Shown here: in pieces, positions 1 to 6,594 of the stretch
How the letters are laid out: each line of letters opens with the position of its first letter
Numbering within the stretch: position 1 is the stretch's first letter
Origin: Solibacillus silvestris_B
GTDB lineage: Bacteria; Bacillota; Bacilli; Bacillales_A; Planococcaceae
Direction of reading: 5' to 3'
Assembly (NCBI RefSeq): GCF_051967575.1
Contig: NZ_JBQCJW010000019.1
Span: forward strand, 1 to 64,000
Length of the DNA: 64,000 bases
Position numbers and translations under genes: made by a program
The notes under the pieces: generated by a model
Told to the model about the DNA's origin: nothing
What the model saw: only the letters and a program-made list of their open reading frames with translations
Databases searched by the model: none

Positions 1-40
1 TACTCAAACTACTGAGTGAAAAAGAGTAGGAAAAAAGAAA

Positions 41-95
41 GAAATAAGGCACCTTCCATTCAAAAACGAATGGAAAGGGCCTTATTTTTGTTTGA
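41..95. terminator. Rho-independent terminator downstream of rplS
   Basis: Inverted repeat: AAATAAGG(c) and CCTTCCATTC on the left arm pair with GAATGGAAAGG and CCTTATTT on the right arm across an AAAAAC loop. T-rich tracts follow on both strands, so it could act in both directions. It lies about 75 bp beyond the rplS stop and is the natural end of the rplS transcript. What lies to its left is outside the window. Confidence 0.8.
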
Positions 96-167
96 AAAAC
101 TAATTCATCGTAAAAAATGTAAGTTTTTCAGTGCCCTCGTATATACAAGCCCCCTTCTAAAAAGTTC

Positions 168-512
168 TTATCGAATTTCTTTAATACGAGCAGCTTTACC
201 ACGTAGGTTACGTAGGTAGTAAAGTTTAGCACGACGTACTTTACCTTTACGAACTACTTCTAATTTAGCGATTTTTGGAGTGTGTACTGGGAAAGTACGC
301 TCTACACCAACGCCGTAAGAAATTTTACGTACTGTGAAAGTTTCGCTAATTCCGCCGCCGCGACGTTTGATAACTACGCCTTCGAATAATTGGATACGCT
401 CACGAGTACCCTCAACGATTTTAACGTGTACCTTAACTGTGTCACCTGGTTTGAATGAAGGTAAGTCTGAACGTAATTGATCTTTTGTGATCTCTGTAAT
501 AATGTTTGACAT
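168..512 (-). CDS. rplS: 50S ribosomal protein L19
   Basis: Large-subunit ribosomal protein at the 30S-50S interface. The 114 codons match the usual length of the family. The N-terminus (MSNIITEITKDQLR) and the internal PGDTVKVHVKIVEGTRERIQ and FEGVVIKRRGGG stretches are diagnostic. The start is set by a GGAGAG Shine-Dalgarno 6 nt upstream of the ATG. It follows trmD in the conserved rimM-trmD-rplS order but has its own promoter and a roughly 85-nt leader, so it can be expressed independently. It is followed by a strong terminator. Identification is secure. Confidence 0.97.
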   Translation of the reverse strand: MSNIITEITKDQLRSDLPSFKPGDTVKVHVKIVEGTRERIQLFEGVVIKRRGGGISETFTVRKISYGVGVERTFPVHTPKIAKLEVVRKGKVRRAKLYYLRNLRGKAARIKEIR

Positions 513-598
513 TGTTTTCTCTCCTTGGACAGATGCTCTTGCACGCTAATATTAGCCACAGCGGAACACCGTAATTCAGTGCTTACATTGAAGCACAG
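513..598 (-). ncRNA. Candidate rplS 5' leader (L19-leader-like)
   Basis: Transcribed leader between the rplS promoter and start codon. It contains a small hairpin (GTGCTT / AAGCAC) and a 12-bp palindrome GCTAATATTAGC. A cis-regulatory L19 leader family is known upstream of rplS in Bacilli, and position and size fit. I could not check the consensus, so membership is an inference from location plus visible stems. Confidence 0.45.
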
Positions 599-603
599 AA
601 TGA

Positions 604-632
604 ATCTTACCATAATTTTTGAGGGCTTGCAA
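604..632 (-). promoter_or_regulatory. Sigma-A promoter of rplS
   Basis: On the minus strand TTGCAA (627-632), a 17-bp spacer, then TAAGAT (604-609) preceded by TGG, an extended -10. It lies in the trmD-rplS gap about 90 bp before the rplS ATG, so rplS need not depend on read-through from rimM-trmD. Confidence 0.65.
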
Positions 633-643
633 GTAGTTTTGCT

Positions 644-1375
644 TTACATTTCACTCTTAATCTTTTCGAGTATTTTCATTTGCTTGTCCGTTAATTCCAG
701 CGCTTCAAATAGATCCGGTCTACGCTCCAACGTTCGCTTAAATGACTGTTCCTCACGCCACGCTTCGATTTTTGCATGATTCCCTGATAACAGTATATCC
801 GGTACTTTCATCCCTCTAAAATCGGCTGGTCTTGTATAATGGGGATGCTCCAGTAATCCTGTTGAAAATGAATCCTGAATATGGGAATCCTCTTGCCCTA
901 GAACACCCGGCAATAAACGAACGACCGCGTCAATTACTGTCATTGCAGGAAGCTCGCCCCCTGTTAATACAAAGTCGCCAACCGAAATCTCATCCGTTAC
1001 AAGATGCTCCCGAATACGCTCATCATATCCTTCATAATGTCCGCAAAGGAATACCAAATCTTCTTCCTTGGCAAGCTCCTCCGCCTTCTTCTGCGTAAAG
1101 CGCTCACCTTGCGGACACATTAGAATAACGCGCGGCTTGCGACCTTCTGTAATGGCTTCAACTGCCTTGAACATCGGTTCCGGCTTCAACACCATCCCCG
1201 CCCCGCCGCCGTATGGGTAATCATCGACTTGCTTATGCTTATTTTCGCTAAATTCCCGAATATCCGTTACAGCTAACTCGACCGCACCTTTTTCTTGGGC
1301 CTTTTTTAAAATTGATGCACCAAATATGCCCGTAAACATATCGGGAAATAAACTTAGTACATGAACTTTCATCAT
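644..1375 (-). CDS. trmD: tRNA (guanine-N1)-methyltransferase TrmD
   Basis: SAM-dependent SPOUT-class enzyme that makes m1G37 next to the anticodon, preventing +1 frameshifting. The N-terminal MKVHVLSLFPDMF, the central DYPYGGGAGMV and the knot-forming CGHYEGYDERI and SVGDFVLTGGELPA motifs are all visible. At 243 aa it has the usual length. Two ATGs occur in tandem (1375 and 1372) and either could be used; the first overlaps the rimM stop in an ATGA arrangement, implying translational coupling. It lies between rimM and rplS as in other Bacillales. Confidence 0.97.
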   Translation of the reverse strand: MMKVHVLSLFPDMFTGIFGASILKKAQEKGAVELAVTDIREFSENKHKQVDDYPYGGGAGMVLKPEPMFKAVEAITEGRKPRVILMCPQGERFTQKKAEELAKEEDLVFLCGHYEGYDERIREHLVTDEISVGDFVLTGGELPAMTVIDAVVRLLPGVLGQEDSHIQDSFSTGLLEHPHYTRPADFRGMKVPDILLSGNHAKIEAWREEQSFKRTLERRPDLFEALELTDKQMKILEKIKSEM

Positions 1376-1890
1376 AGCAGGCCTTCCATTACATGAATAA
1401 TGATTTTTTTCTCATCTACATCGATTTCTTTTACGATATCCTCAATGTAAGGAATATAATGCTTTTTACCACCTTGCGCTTTTATTTCCCATACATCGTT
1501 TGCGCCCGTTTCCAAAATGTCTGTAACAACACCAATCAGTGCGCCTTCTTCTGAAAACACTTCACAATCTTTAATTTCAAAATGATAATACTCATTTTCC
1601 TCCAGCTCATCTTCAGCCAATTGGTCCATCGTTACTTTTAGCAATCCTTCCTTGAAAGGTTCCACTAAATTGATGTTTTCCATTCCTTCAAACGTTACTA
1701 ATATAAAATTTTTATGGCGCCGGGAAGAAGCAATTGTTACCCAAGTCGGCTTTTTATCATCTTTCTTGAATGCTGCAAGTTTAGAACCAATCGCAAAACG
1801 TTCTTCTTCAAAATCCGTTGTCGATAAAATTCGCAGTTCTCCACGAATACCATGTGTATTCACAATACGACCTACATTAAACCATTCCAT
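1372..1890 (-). CDS. rimM: 16S rRNA processing protein RimM
   Basis: Assembly factor for the 30S head that binds ribosomal protein S19. An N-terminal RimM beta-barrel (WFNVGRIVNTHGIRGELRI) is followed by a PRC-barrel domain with GVVTDILETGANDVWEI and IPYIEDIVKEID. The 172-aa length is typical. An AGGTGG site 7 nt before the ATG fixes the start. Its stop overlaps the trmD start. Upstream, the usual short gap to khpA is replaced by about 240 bp with a terminator and a hairpin element, so rimM-trmD must depend on read-through or on an internal promoter I could not identify firmly. Confidence 0.95.
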   Translation of the reverse strand: MEWFNVGRIVNTHGIRGELRILSTTDFEEERFAIGSKLAAFKKDDKKPTWVTIASSRRHKNFILVTFEGMENINLVEPFKEGLLKVTMDQLAEDELEENEYYHFEIKDCEVFSEEGALIGVVTDILETGANDVWEIKAQGGKKHYIPYIEDIVKEIDVDEKKIIIHVMEGLL

Positions 1891-1959
1891 GTATATTCCA
1901 CCTTTTATAATAATTTGTTACCACATAACTTTTATATACACCGTTGTTTGGAGTGAAGG

Positions 1960-2050
1960 CGGCGAAGTAACATTCAAATGCCTTTTTGATTTGAATGTTA
2001 CTTTGCGACGAAAGCGGAGCGACAGGAGCACAAGAACGTTGCCTCTGTGG
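1960..2050. repeat. Hairpin / candidate interspersed repeat in the khpA-rimM gap
   Basis: A perfect 14-bp inverted repeat (AAGTAACATTCAAA at 1965-1978, its complement at 1990-2003, 11-nt loop) is followed by a GC-richer segment (about 2004-2050) unlike the surrounding AT-rich DNA. There is no T-run after the stem on either strand, so it does not look like a terminator. The rest of the 1891-2134 gap shows no ORF with a ribosome site. B. subtilis carries ylqD at this position. Confidence 0.5.
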
Positions 2051-2096
2051 TAACCGCAATAAACTCCGCCGTAACGGAAAACAACATTATCATAAC

Positions 2097-2131
2097 AAAA
2101 AAAGAAGGGTTAGCAAAATGCCACCCTTCCT
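2097..2131 (-). terminator. Rho-independent terminator after khpA
   Basis: On the minus strand GAAGGGT, a 12-nt loop, ACCCTTC, then TTTTTTTG, starting a few bases after the khpA stop. It splits what is usually one rpsP-khpA-rimM-trmD transcript. Confidence 0.85.
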
Positions 2132-2134
2132 TTA

Positions 2135-2368
2135 CTAATCCAATATATCGACATATGTCTTTCTCTTCTGGTGACCGCCTGCTGCTGAGTACACAATCGT
2201 ACGAATTGCCTTCGCAACACGTCCTTGCTTGCCTATTACTTTCCCTCGATCCTCGGGATGAACAAAAAGTTTATAAACAACTCGATTTGAAGTTTCATCC
2301 GTCTCAATACGAACTTCTTCAGGATAATCGACTAATGGTTTCACAATTGCTTCAATCAGCTGCTGCAT
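2135..2368 (-). CDS. khpA: KH-domain RNA-binding protein KhpA
   Basis: Small single-KH-domain protein of 77 aa (YlqC/KhpA family), an RNA-binding partner of KhpB/Jag linked to cell-wall synthesis and cell division in Firmicutes. The VIGKQGRVAKAIR stretch carries the GxxG loop that contacts RNA. A GGAGG site precedes the ATG. It lies directly downstream of rpsP, the conserved position. Family assignment is strong; the physiological role here is inferred from relatives. Confidence 0.93.
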   Translation of the reverse strand: MQQLIEAIVKPLVDYPEEVRIETDETSNRVVYKLFVHPEDRGKVIGKQGRVAKAIRTIVYSAAGGHQKRKTYVDILD

Positions 2369-2395
2369 AATGCCACCTCCGAATTCATCATTGAA

Positions 2396-2668
2396 TTATT
2401 TGCTGTATTTAGCGTTATGGAATTTTTCCATGATACCTTGTTCTGAGAACAGGTTACGTACAGTATCAGATGGTTTTGCACCATCAGCCAACCATTTAAG
2501 AGCTTTCTCTTCATCGATTTGCACTGTAGCTGGAACTGTAAGTGGGTTGTAAGTACCTACTGTTTCGATTTGACGACCGTCACGTGGTGAACGAGCGTCT
2601 GCAACTACGATACGATAGAAAGGAGATTTTTTAGCTCCCATACGTTTTAAGCGAATTTTAACTGCCAT
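2396..2668 (-). CDS. rpsP: 30S ribosomal protein S16
   Basis: Ribosomal protein of the 30S body. The 90-aa product starts MAVKIRLKRMGAKKSPFYR and continues with VVADARSPRDGR, the S16 signature. A GGAGG site lies 9 nt before the ATG. It heads the rpsP-khpA unit with its own promoter in the gap after ffh and is followed closely by khpA. Confidence 0.97.
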   Translation of the reverse strand: MAVKIRLKRMGAKKSPFYRIVVADARSPRDGRQIETVGTYNPLTVPATVQIDEEKALKWLADGAKPSDTVRNLFSEQGIMEKFHNAKYSK

Positions 2669-2706
2669 TTTAATAGCACCTCCGAATAAGTTTCACACAA
2701 GATATT

Positions 2707-2735
2707 ATATTAGCAATGTCTTGATGGTTTGTAAA
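2707..2735 (-). promoter_or_regulatory. Sigma-A promoter of rpsP-khpA
   Basis: Minus-strand TTTACA (2730-2735), 17-bp spacer, TAATAT (2707-2712), about 40 bp before the rpsP start. A small stem (AAGGTGTT / AACACTTT) just upstream has no U-run, so read-through from ffh may also occur. Confidence 0.6.
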
Positions 2736-2760
2736 GTGTTTTTTCTTAACACCTTATTTT

Positions 2761-4119
2761 TTATTTAAATAATGAATCAAACCCAGGCATTTTCATCTTT
2801 TTCTTACCCTTGCCCTGTGTCATGCCTGTCATTTGCTTCATCATTTTTTTCATTTCTTCAAACTGCTTTAATAAGCGGTTAACTTCTTGAATGGATGTAC
2901 CAGAACCTGTCGCAATCCGTTTTTTACGGCTTGCCGAAATAATTTCCGGATTCGTCTTTTCGTTCGGTGTCATTGAATAAATTATCGCTTCAGTGCGCCC
3001 CATTTGCTTTTCGTCCACTTTGACATTGTCCAGGCCCTTCATTTTGTTCGCGCCCGGAATCATTTTCAATAATTCATCAAGTGGCCCCATTTTTTTCACG
3101 GCTTGAAGCTGCTCGATAAAATCATCAAACGTAAACGATTGTGTCATGAATTTTTCTTCCAGCTCTTTTGCCTTTTCCATATCCACATTTGCCTGTGCTT
3201 TTTCAATGAGCGATAAAACATCACCCATCCCTAAAATACGGCTTGCCATACGCTCTGGATGGAATGGCTCTAAAGCATCCATTTTTTCGCCCATACCTAC
3301 GAACTTAATCGGTTTTTCTGTAACAGAGCGAATAGATAATGCCGCACCACCACGTGTATCACCATCCAATTTCGTCAATACGACACCGGTAATGCCGACT
3401 GTTTCATTAAAGCTTTGTGCAACGTTTACAGCATCTTGTCCTGTCATCGCATCAACGACTAAAAATACTTCATCAGGCTCTTTTAATGCTCGAATATCTT
3501 TCAGCTCTTGCATTAATTGTTCATCGATATGAAGACGACCTGCTGTATCGATTAATACAACATCCAGATGTTCTTCTTTTGCATGCTCGATCGCCTGACG
3601 TGCAATTTCAACAGGAGAAACATCTGTACCTAGTGAGAAAACCGGTAAAGATAACTGTTTCCCTAATGTCTGCAATTGCTGGACAGCGGCTGGACGATAT
3701 ATATCAGCTGCTACCAATAATGGCTTTTTATTATATTTTTTGCGTAAAACATTCGCCAGCTTGCCTGTAGTCGTCGTTTTACCTGCACCTTGCAAGCCGA
3801 CCATCATAATGACAGTCGGCGGGCGATTGCTGAATTTAATCGGGCTTTGTTCGCCGCCCATTAAATTCGTCAATTCTTCCTGTACAATTTTGATGACTTG
3901 CTGGCCAGGTGTCAATGATTTCATGACATCTGAACCGACTGCACGCTCACTAACTTTTTTAACAAATTCTTTTACTACCTTTAAGTTTACGTCCGCTTCG
4001 ATTAAGGCATATCGGACTTCACGCATCATTTCTTTAACATCTTGCTCCGAAACTTTTCCTTTGCCTTTAATCTTTTGGATCGTACCTTGGAGTCGCTCTG
4101 CCAAACCTTCAAAAGCCAA
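2761..4119 (-). CDS. ffh: Signal recognition particle protein Ffh (SRP54)
   Basis: GTPase subunit of the signal recognition particle that binds signal sequences of nascent membrane proteins and docks on FtsY. An N domain (about 1-90) is followed by a G domain with GLQGAGKTTTTGKLA (about 108-122), DTAGRLHID and TKLDGDTRGG. The C-terminal M domain ends in a methionine-rich tail with MKKMMKQMTGM. The 452-aa length is standard. The start codon is TTG, fixed by GGAGG 8 nt upstream. ylxM lies immediately upstream and shares the transcript. Confidence 0.97.
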   Translation of the reverse strand: MAFEGLAERLQGTIQKIKGKGKVSEQDVKEMMREVRYALIEADVNLKVVKEFVKKVSERAVGSDVMKSLTPGQQVIKIVQEELTNLMGGEQSPIKFSNRPPTVIMMVGLQGAGKTTTTGKLANVLRKKYNKKPLLVAADIYRPAAVQQLQTLGKQLSLPVFSLGTDVSPVEIARQAIEHAKEEHLDVVLIDTAGRLHIDEQLMQELKDIRALKEPDEVFLVVDAMTGQDAVNVAQSFNETVGITGVVLTKLDGDTRGGAALSIRSVTEKPIKFVGMGEKMDALEPFHPERMASRILGMGDVLSLIEKAQANVDMEKAKELEEKFMTQSFTFDDFIEQLQAVKKMGPLDELLKMIPGANKMKGLDNVKVDEKQMGRTEAIIYSMTPNEKTNPEIISASRKKRIATGSGTSIQEVNRLLKQFEEMKKMMKQMTGMTQGKGKKKMKMPGFDSLFK

Positions 4120-4131
4120 CTCGTTCGCCTC

Positions 4132-4467
4132 CTAATCCGATTCCTTCAATTGTTCAACCAATGCCAGTTTCGCCTCTGTTGTAGAAGCCTCATCCTCAAT
4201 CGCATCCGCCAATTGTTTTAGCACAATTTGACGTTGTTGAAACTTTTCGAATAAATTTAGTTTTTCTTCATATTCTTCAAGCATCGCCTCAGTACGGCGA
4301 ATGTTATCGTAAACAGCCTGGCGTGAAATATTATAACTTTCGGCAATTTCTCCTAACGAGTGATCGTCCAAGTAATATAGTTCCATATAGCTGCGCTGTT
4401 TGTCTGTTAAAAGTGCTTGATAAAAGTCGAAGAGAAAGTTCATGCGTGTTGTTTTTTCAAGTAGCAT
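4132..4467 (-). CDS. ylxM: YlxM-family HTH protein (UPF0122)
   Basis: Putative DNA-binding protein of the YlxM/p13 family, co-transcribed with ffh and thought to modulate SRP. The protein begins MLLEKTTRMNFLFDFYQALL, and LGEIAESYNISRQAVYDNIR forms a sigma-70 region 4-like helix-turn-helix around residues 35-60. A longer frame opens at 4485, but GGAGAG lies 6 nt before the ATG at 4467, so I chose that start (111 aa). Function in the cell is only inferred from its ffh linkage. Confidence 0.9.
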   Translation of the reverse strand: MLLEKTTRMNFLFDFYQALLTDKQRSYMELYYLDDHSLGEIAESYNISRQAVYDNIRRTEAMLEEYEEKLNLFEKFQQRQIVLKQLADAIEDEASTTEAKLALVEQLKESD

Positions 4468-4499
4468 TTGTATCTCTCCAATCATATTTTGTCTATCTT

Positions 4500-4528
4500 A
4501 TCATAAGCGTGCAGCAGCTTACTGTCAA
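4500..4528 (-). promoter_or_regulatory. Sigma-A promoter of ylxM-ffh
   Basis: Minus-strand TTGACA (4523-4528), exact 17-bp spacer, TATGAT (4500-4505). This is a near-consensus promoter about 33 bp before the ylxM ATG. Confidence 0.8.
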
Positions 4529-4569
4529 GGCAATCTCCTTGTCCGTTTAAATGATAGGTAAGAACAAAA

Positions 4570-4645
4570 ACGCTAAAGCGCCCGGTCAACTCTGATAGAC
4601 ATTGGAGGACCCGGCGCAAAAGTAAACGTTCCCCCACTTTTGCAG
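4570..4645. repeat. Two-hairpin structured intergenic element
   Basis: GCGCCCGGT (4578-4586) pairs with ACCCGGCGC (4609-4617) with one mismatch, and GCAAAAGT (4616-4623) pairs perfectly with ACTTTTGC (4636-4643). This gives two stems back to back, markedly GC-richer than the neighbourhood. No open reading frame with a ribosome site overlaps it. It could be a mobile palindromic repeat or an unannotated structured RNA; the sequence alone does not decide. Confidence 0.45.
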
Positions 4646-4889
4646 AGGGCACTGATAATCAGTCTTGTTTCTTAATAATTTCATTTTCAATTTACAGGTT
4701 TTTAATTGGCACAGCAATCGATCTCGTTTCTTCAGGAAATATGTCTGTATATTTTATTCGCCAGGTGAATATCACGAAGAAATCTAGGCTTATTTTAAGC
4801 GTGGCGGCAAGAAAGAGGCTGATTCCCGCAATTCGAGATGAAGGGCCGCTAGTAACTGTTGGGAAATCTGTTTAAGTACCCACTTTAAT

Positions 4890-5235
4890 CAATAGACGGA
4901 AAAATTCCCCTTATTTTAAAAATACAACGGAAAATGGCGTAAATAGACGGAGAAATTCCGCCTATTGACCAAAAAAAAATGAAAATGGAGGATTTTCCTT
5001 TGCATAACCGGAAAATTTCCGCTTATTTTCCCCGAAATGAGCTCTATTGCGCAAATAAGCGGAAAAACTCCGCTTATTTCTTCATCACATAATTAGGAGC
5101 CAAAAACCCTATCCGTAAATGTGAATTCATTCCAATGCGATAGAGGCGCTGTTATTAAAACTGAAATTGGATTTTTAATAACCGTAGTTTTTCAGCGCCT
5201 TCCTTTTGCACCGAGGAGCCTAATAGTACGGGGAA
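4890..5235. repeat. Composite intergenic repeat, copy A (ftsY-ylxM gap)
   Basis: This part of the 850-bp non-coding gap holds repeated GGAAAATTTCCGC-type palindromes flanked by AATAAGCGG / CGCTTATT, at about 4896-4965 and 5008-5078. A segment from about 4989 to 5107 aligns with 19487-19628 (shared GCATAACC, AATGAGCT and ACATAATTA blocks in the same order). A second module (5143-5230) shares AGAGGC, TTTTCAG and TAATAGTA with 19645-19678, but in this copy it is interrupted by a nested hairpin (outer arms AGGCGCTG 5144-5151 and CAGCGCCT 5193-5200; inner arms GTTATTAAAA 5151-5160 and TTTTAATAAC 5173-5182). I see no gene here. Confidence 0.7.
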
Positions 5236-5313
5236 TTGGCGCGGTTTGCCTAGACGGGGACAACACTTTTTTGTAAAGTTATCCTCAATGCCAAAATCTA
5301 TAGTTTAACAAAG

Positions 5314-5346
5314 TAAAAACGAGCAACAAATTTTCTCGTTGCTCGC
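5314..5346 (-). terminator. Rho-independent terminator after ftsY
   Basis: CGAGCAAC (5320-5327) pairs with GTTGCTCG (5338-5345). On the minus strand the stem is followed by TTTTTAC, just after the ftsY stop. It ends the rnc-smc-ftsY transcript. Confidence 0.85.
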
Positions 5347-5352
5347 TCATGA

Positions 5353-6594
5353 TTAATCTTCCAGCTCTTTTAACTCTTTTTCCAAACCGTCTGCAAATAA
5401 GCCGTATACGTAACGTTCTGCATCAAACGGTTGTAAGTCATCCATTTTTTCGCCAAGACCGACAAATTTTACAGGAATGTGCAATTTATTGCGGATGGCT
5501 AATACGATTCCGCCTTTTGCCGTGCCATCCAGCTTTGTTAAAACAATCCCGGTCACATTTGTGGTCTCTTTGAACATTTGTGCTTGGACAAGTGCGTTTT
5601 GGCCTGTCGTAGCGTCTAAAGCAAGCAGTACTTCATGCGGCGCATCGGGAATTTCGCGGGAAATAACACGATGCACTTTTTCAAGCTCATTCATTAAGTT
5701 CACTTTGTTTTGCAGTCGTCCAGCTGTATCGCAAATAAGAACATCCACTTGTCGATTTTTTGCTGCACGAATAGCGTCATACATAACTGCCGCAGGATCG
5801 GAACCTTCGGATTGTGCAATTACCTCTACACCGACACGCTCGCCCCAAATTTGCAATTGATCGATGGCACCAGCGCGGAATGTATCACCTGCGGCCAACA
5901 TAACTGTTTTACCTTCCGATTTTAGACGATGCGCCAATTTACCGATTGTCGTTGTTTTACCGACACCATTTACTCCGACGAACAAAATCACGGTTAAATC
6001 GCCGCTTTGCTGAATATTTAAGTCCGTTAAATTTTCTTCGCCTGATTCATAGATTTCAACTAGCTTTTCGGAAATGATCGCTTGAATGCCGTTCGTATCT
6101 TTTATATTTTTGCGCTGTACTTCAAAGCGCAATTTATCCATTAATTCCATAACCGTTTCAAAGCCGACATCCGCTTGCAATAATACATCTTCAAGCTCTT
6201 CAAAGAAATCTTCGTCGACTTTGCGGTAGCGTGCGACTAAATCATTGACTTTCGAAGTGAATGAATTGCGCGTTTTTTCTAAGCCTGCTTTAAACTTCTG
6301 TGTAATGGACCATGCGGATTGCTTTTGCGGCTCTTCCACTGCGGCATTGTTTAATAAATACGGTTCCGCTTCTTCTGTATGCTTTTGTTCTTCTTCCATC
6401 GGCATATGCTCTGCCGCTTCACTCTGCACTTTTTCTGCTGCTTCTTGTTCAGGTGCGGGAATTGTTTCCTCACCTGTTTCGATGAGCAATTTTTCTTGAT
6501 ATGTTTGTTCATCAAGTTGTGATGAGCCATTCTGTTGCTCTTGCTGCTCATTGCCACCTGTTAATTTTTCTTTCAGTCGCTTAAAAAAACTCAT
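5353..6594 (-). CDS. ftsY: Signal recognition particle receptor FtsY
   Basis: Membrane-associated SRP receptor GTPase that delivers ribosome-nascent chain complexes to the translocon. The first roughly 110 residues are rich in Glu and Gln, typical of the poorly conserved acidic A region. They are followed by the NG domain with GVNGVGKTTTIGKLA (about 210), DTAGRLQNK and TKLDGTAKGG. The length is 413 aa, longer than the B. subtilis protein because of the acidic extension. The start overlaps the smc stop (ATGA), implying coupling. Its partner Ffh is encoded immediately downstream in a separate unit. Confidence 0.96.
   Translation of the reverse strand: MSFFKRLKEKLTGGNEQQEQQNGSSQLDEQTYQEKLLIETGEETIPAPEQEAAEKVQSEAAEHMPMEEEQKHTEEAEPYLLNNAAVEEPQKQSAWSITQKFKAGLEKTRNSFTSKVNDLVARYRKVDEDFFEELEDVLLQADVGFETVMELMDKLRFEVQRKNIKDTNGIQAIISEKLVEIYESGEENLTDLNIQQSGDLTVILFVGVNGVGKTTTIGKLAHRLKSEGKTVMLAAGDTFRAGAIDQLQIWGERVGVEVIAQSEGSDPAAVMYDAIRAAKNRQVDVLICDTAGRLQNKVNLMNELEKVHRVISREIPDAPHEVLLALDATTGQNALVQAQMFKETTNVTGIVLTKLDGTAKGGIVLAIRNKLHIPVKFVGLGEKMDDLQPFDAERYVYGLFADGLEKELKELED

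Noticed and set aside
2669..2760. Terminator between ffh and rpsP
   Set aside because: An 8-bp stem exists but without a following U-run; the same bases overlap the rpsP promoter -35 region.
4741..4875. 44-codon frame MSVYFIRQVNITKKSR in the ftsY-ylxM gap
   Set aside because: Only a poor ribosome site, no recognisable family, and it sits in a repeat-rich spacer. It could be a decayed gene fragment, but I cannot support it.
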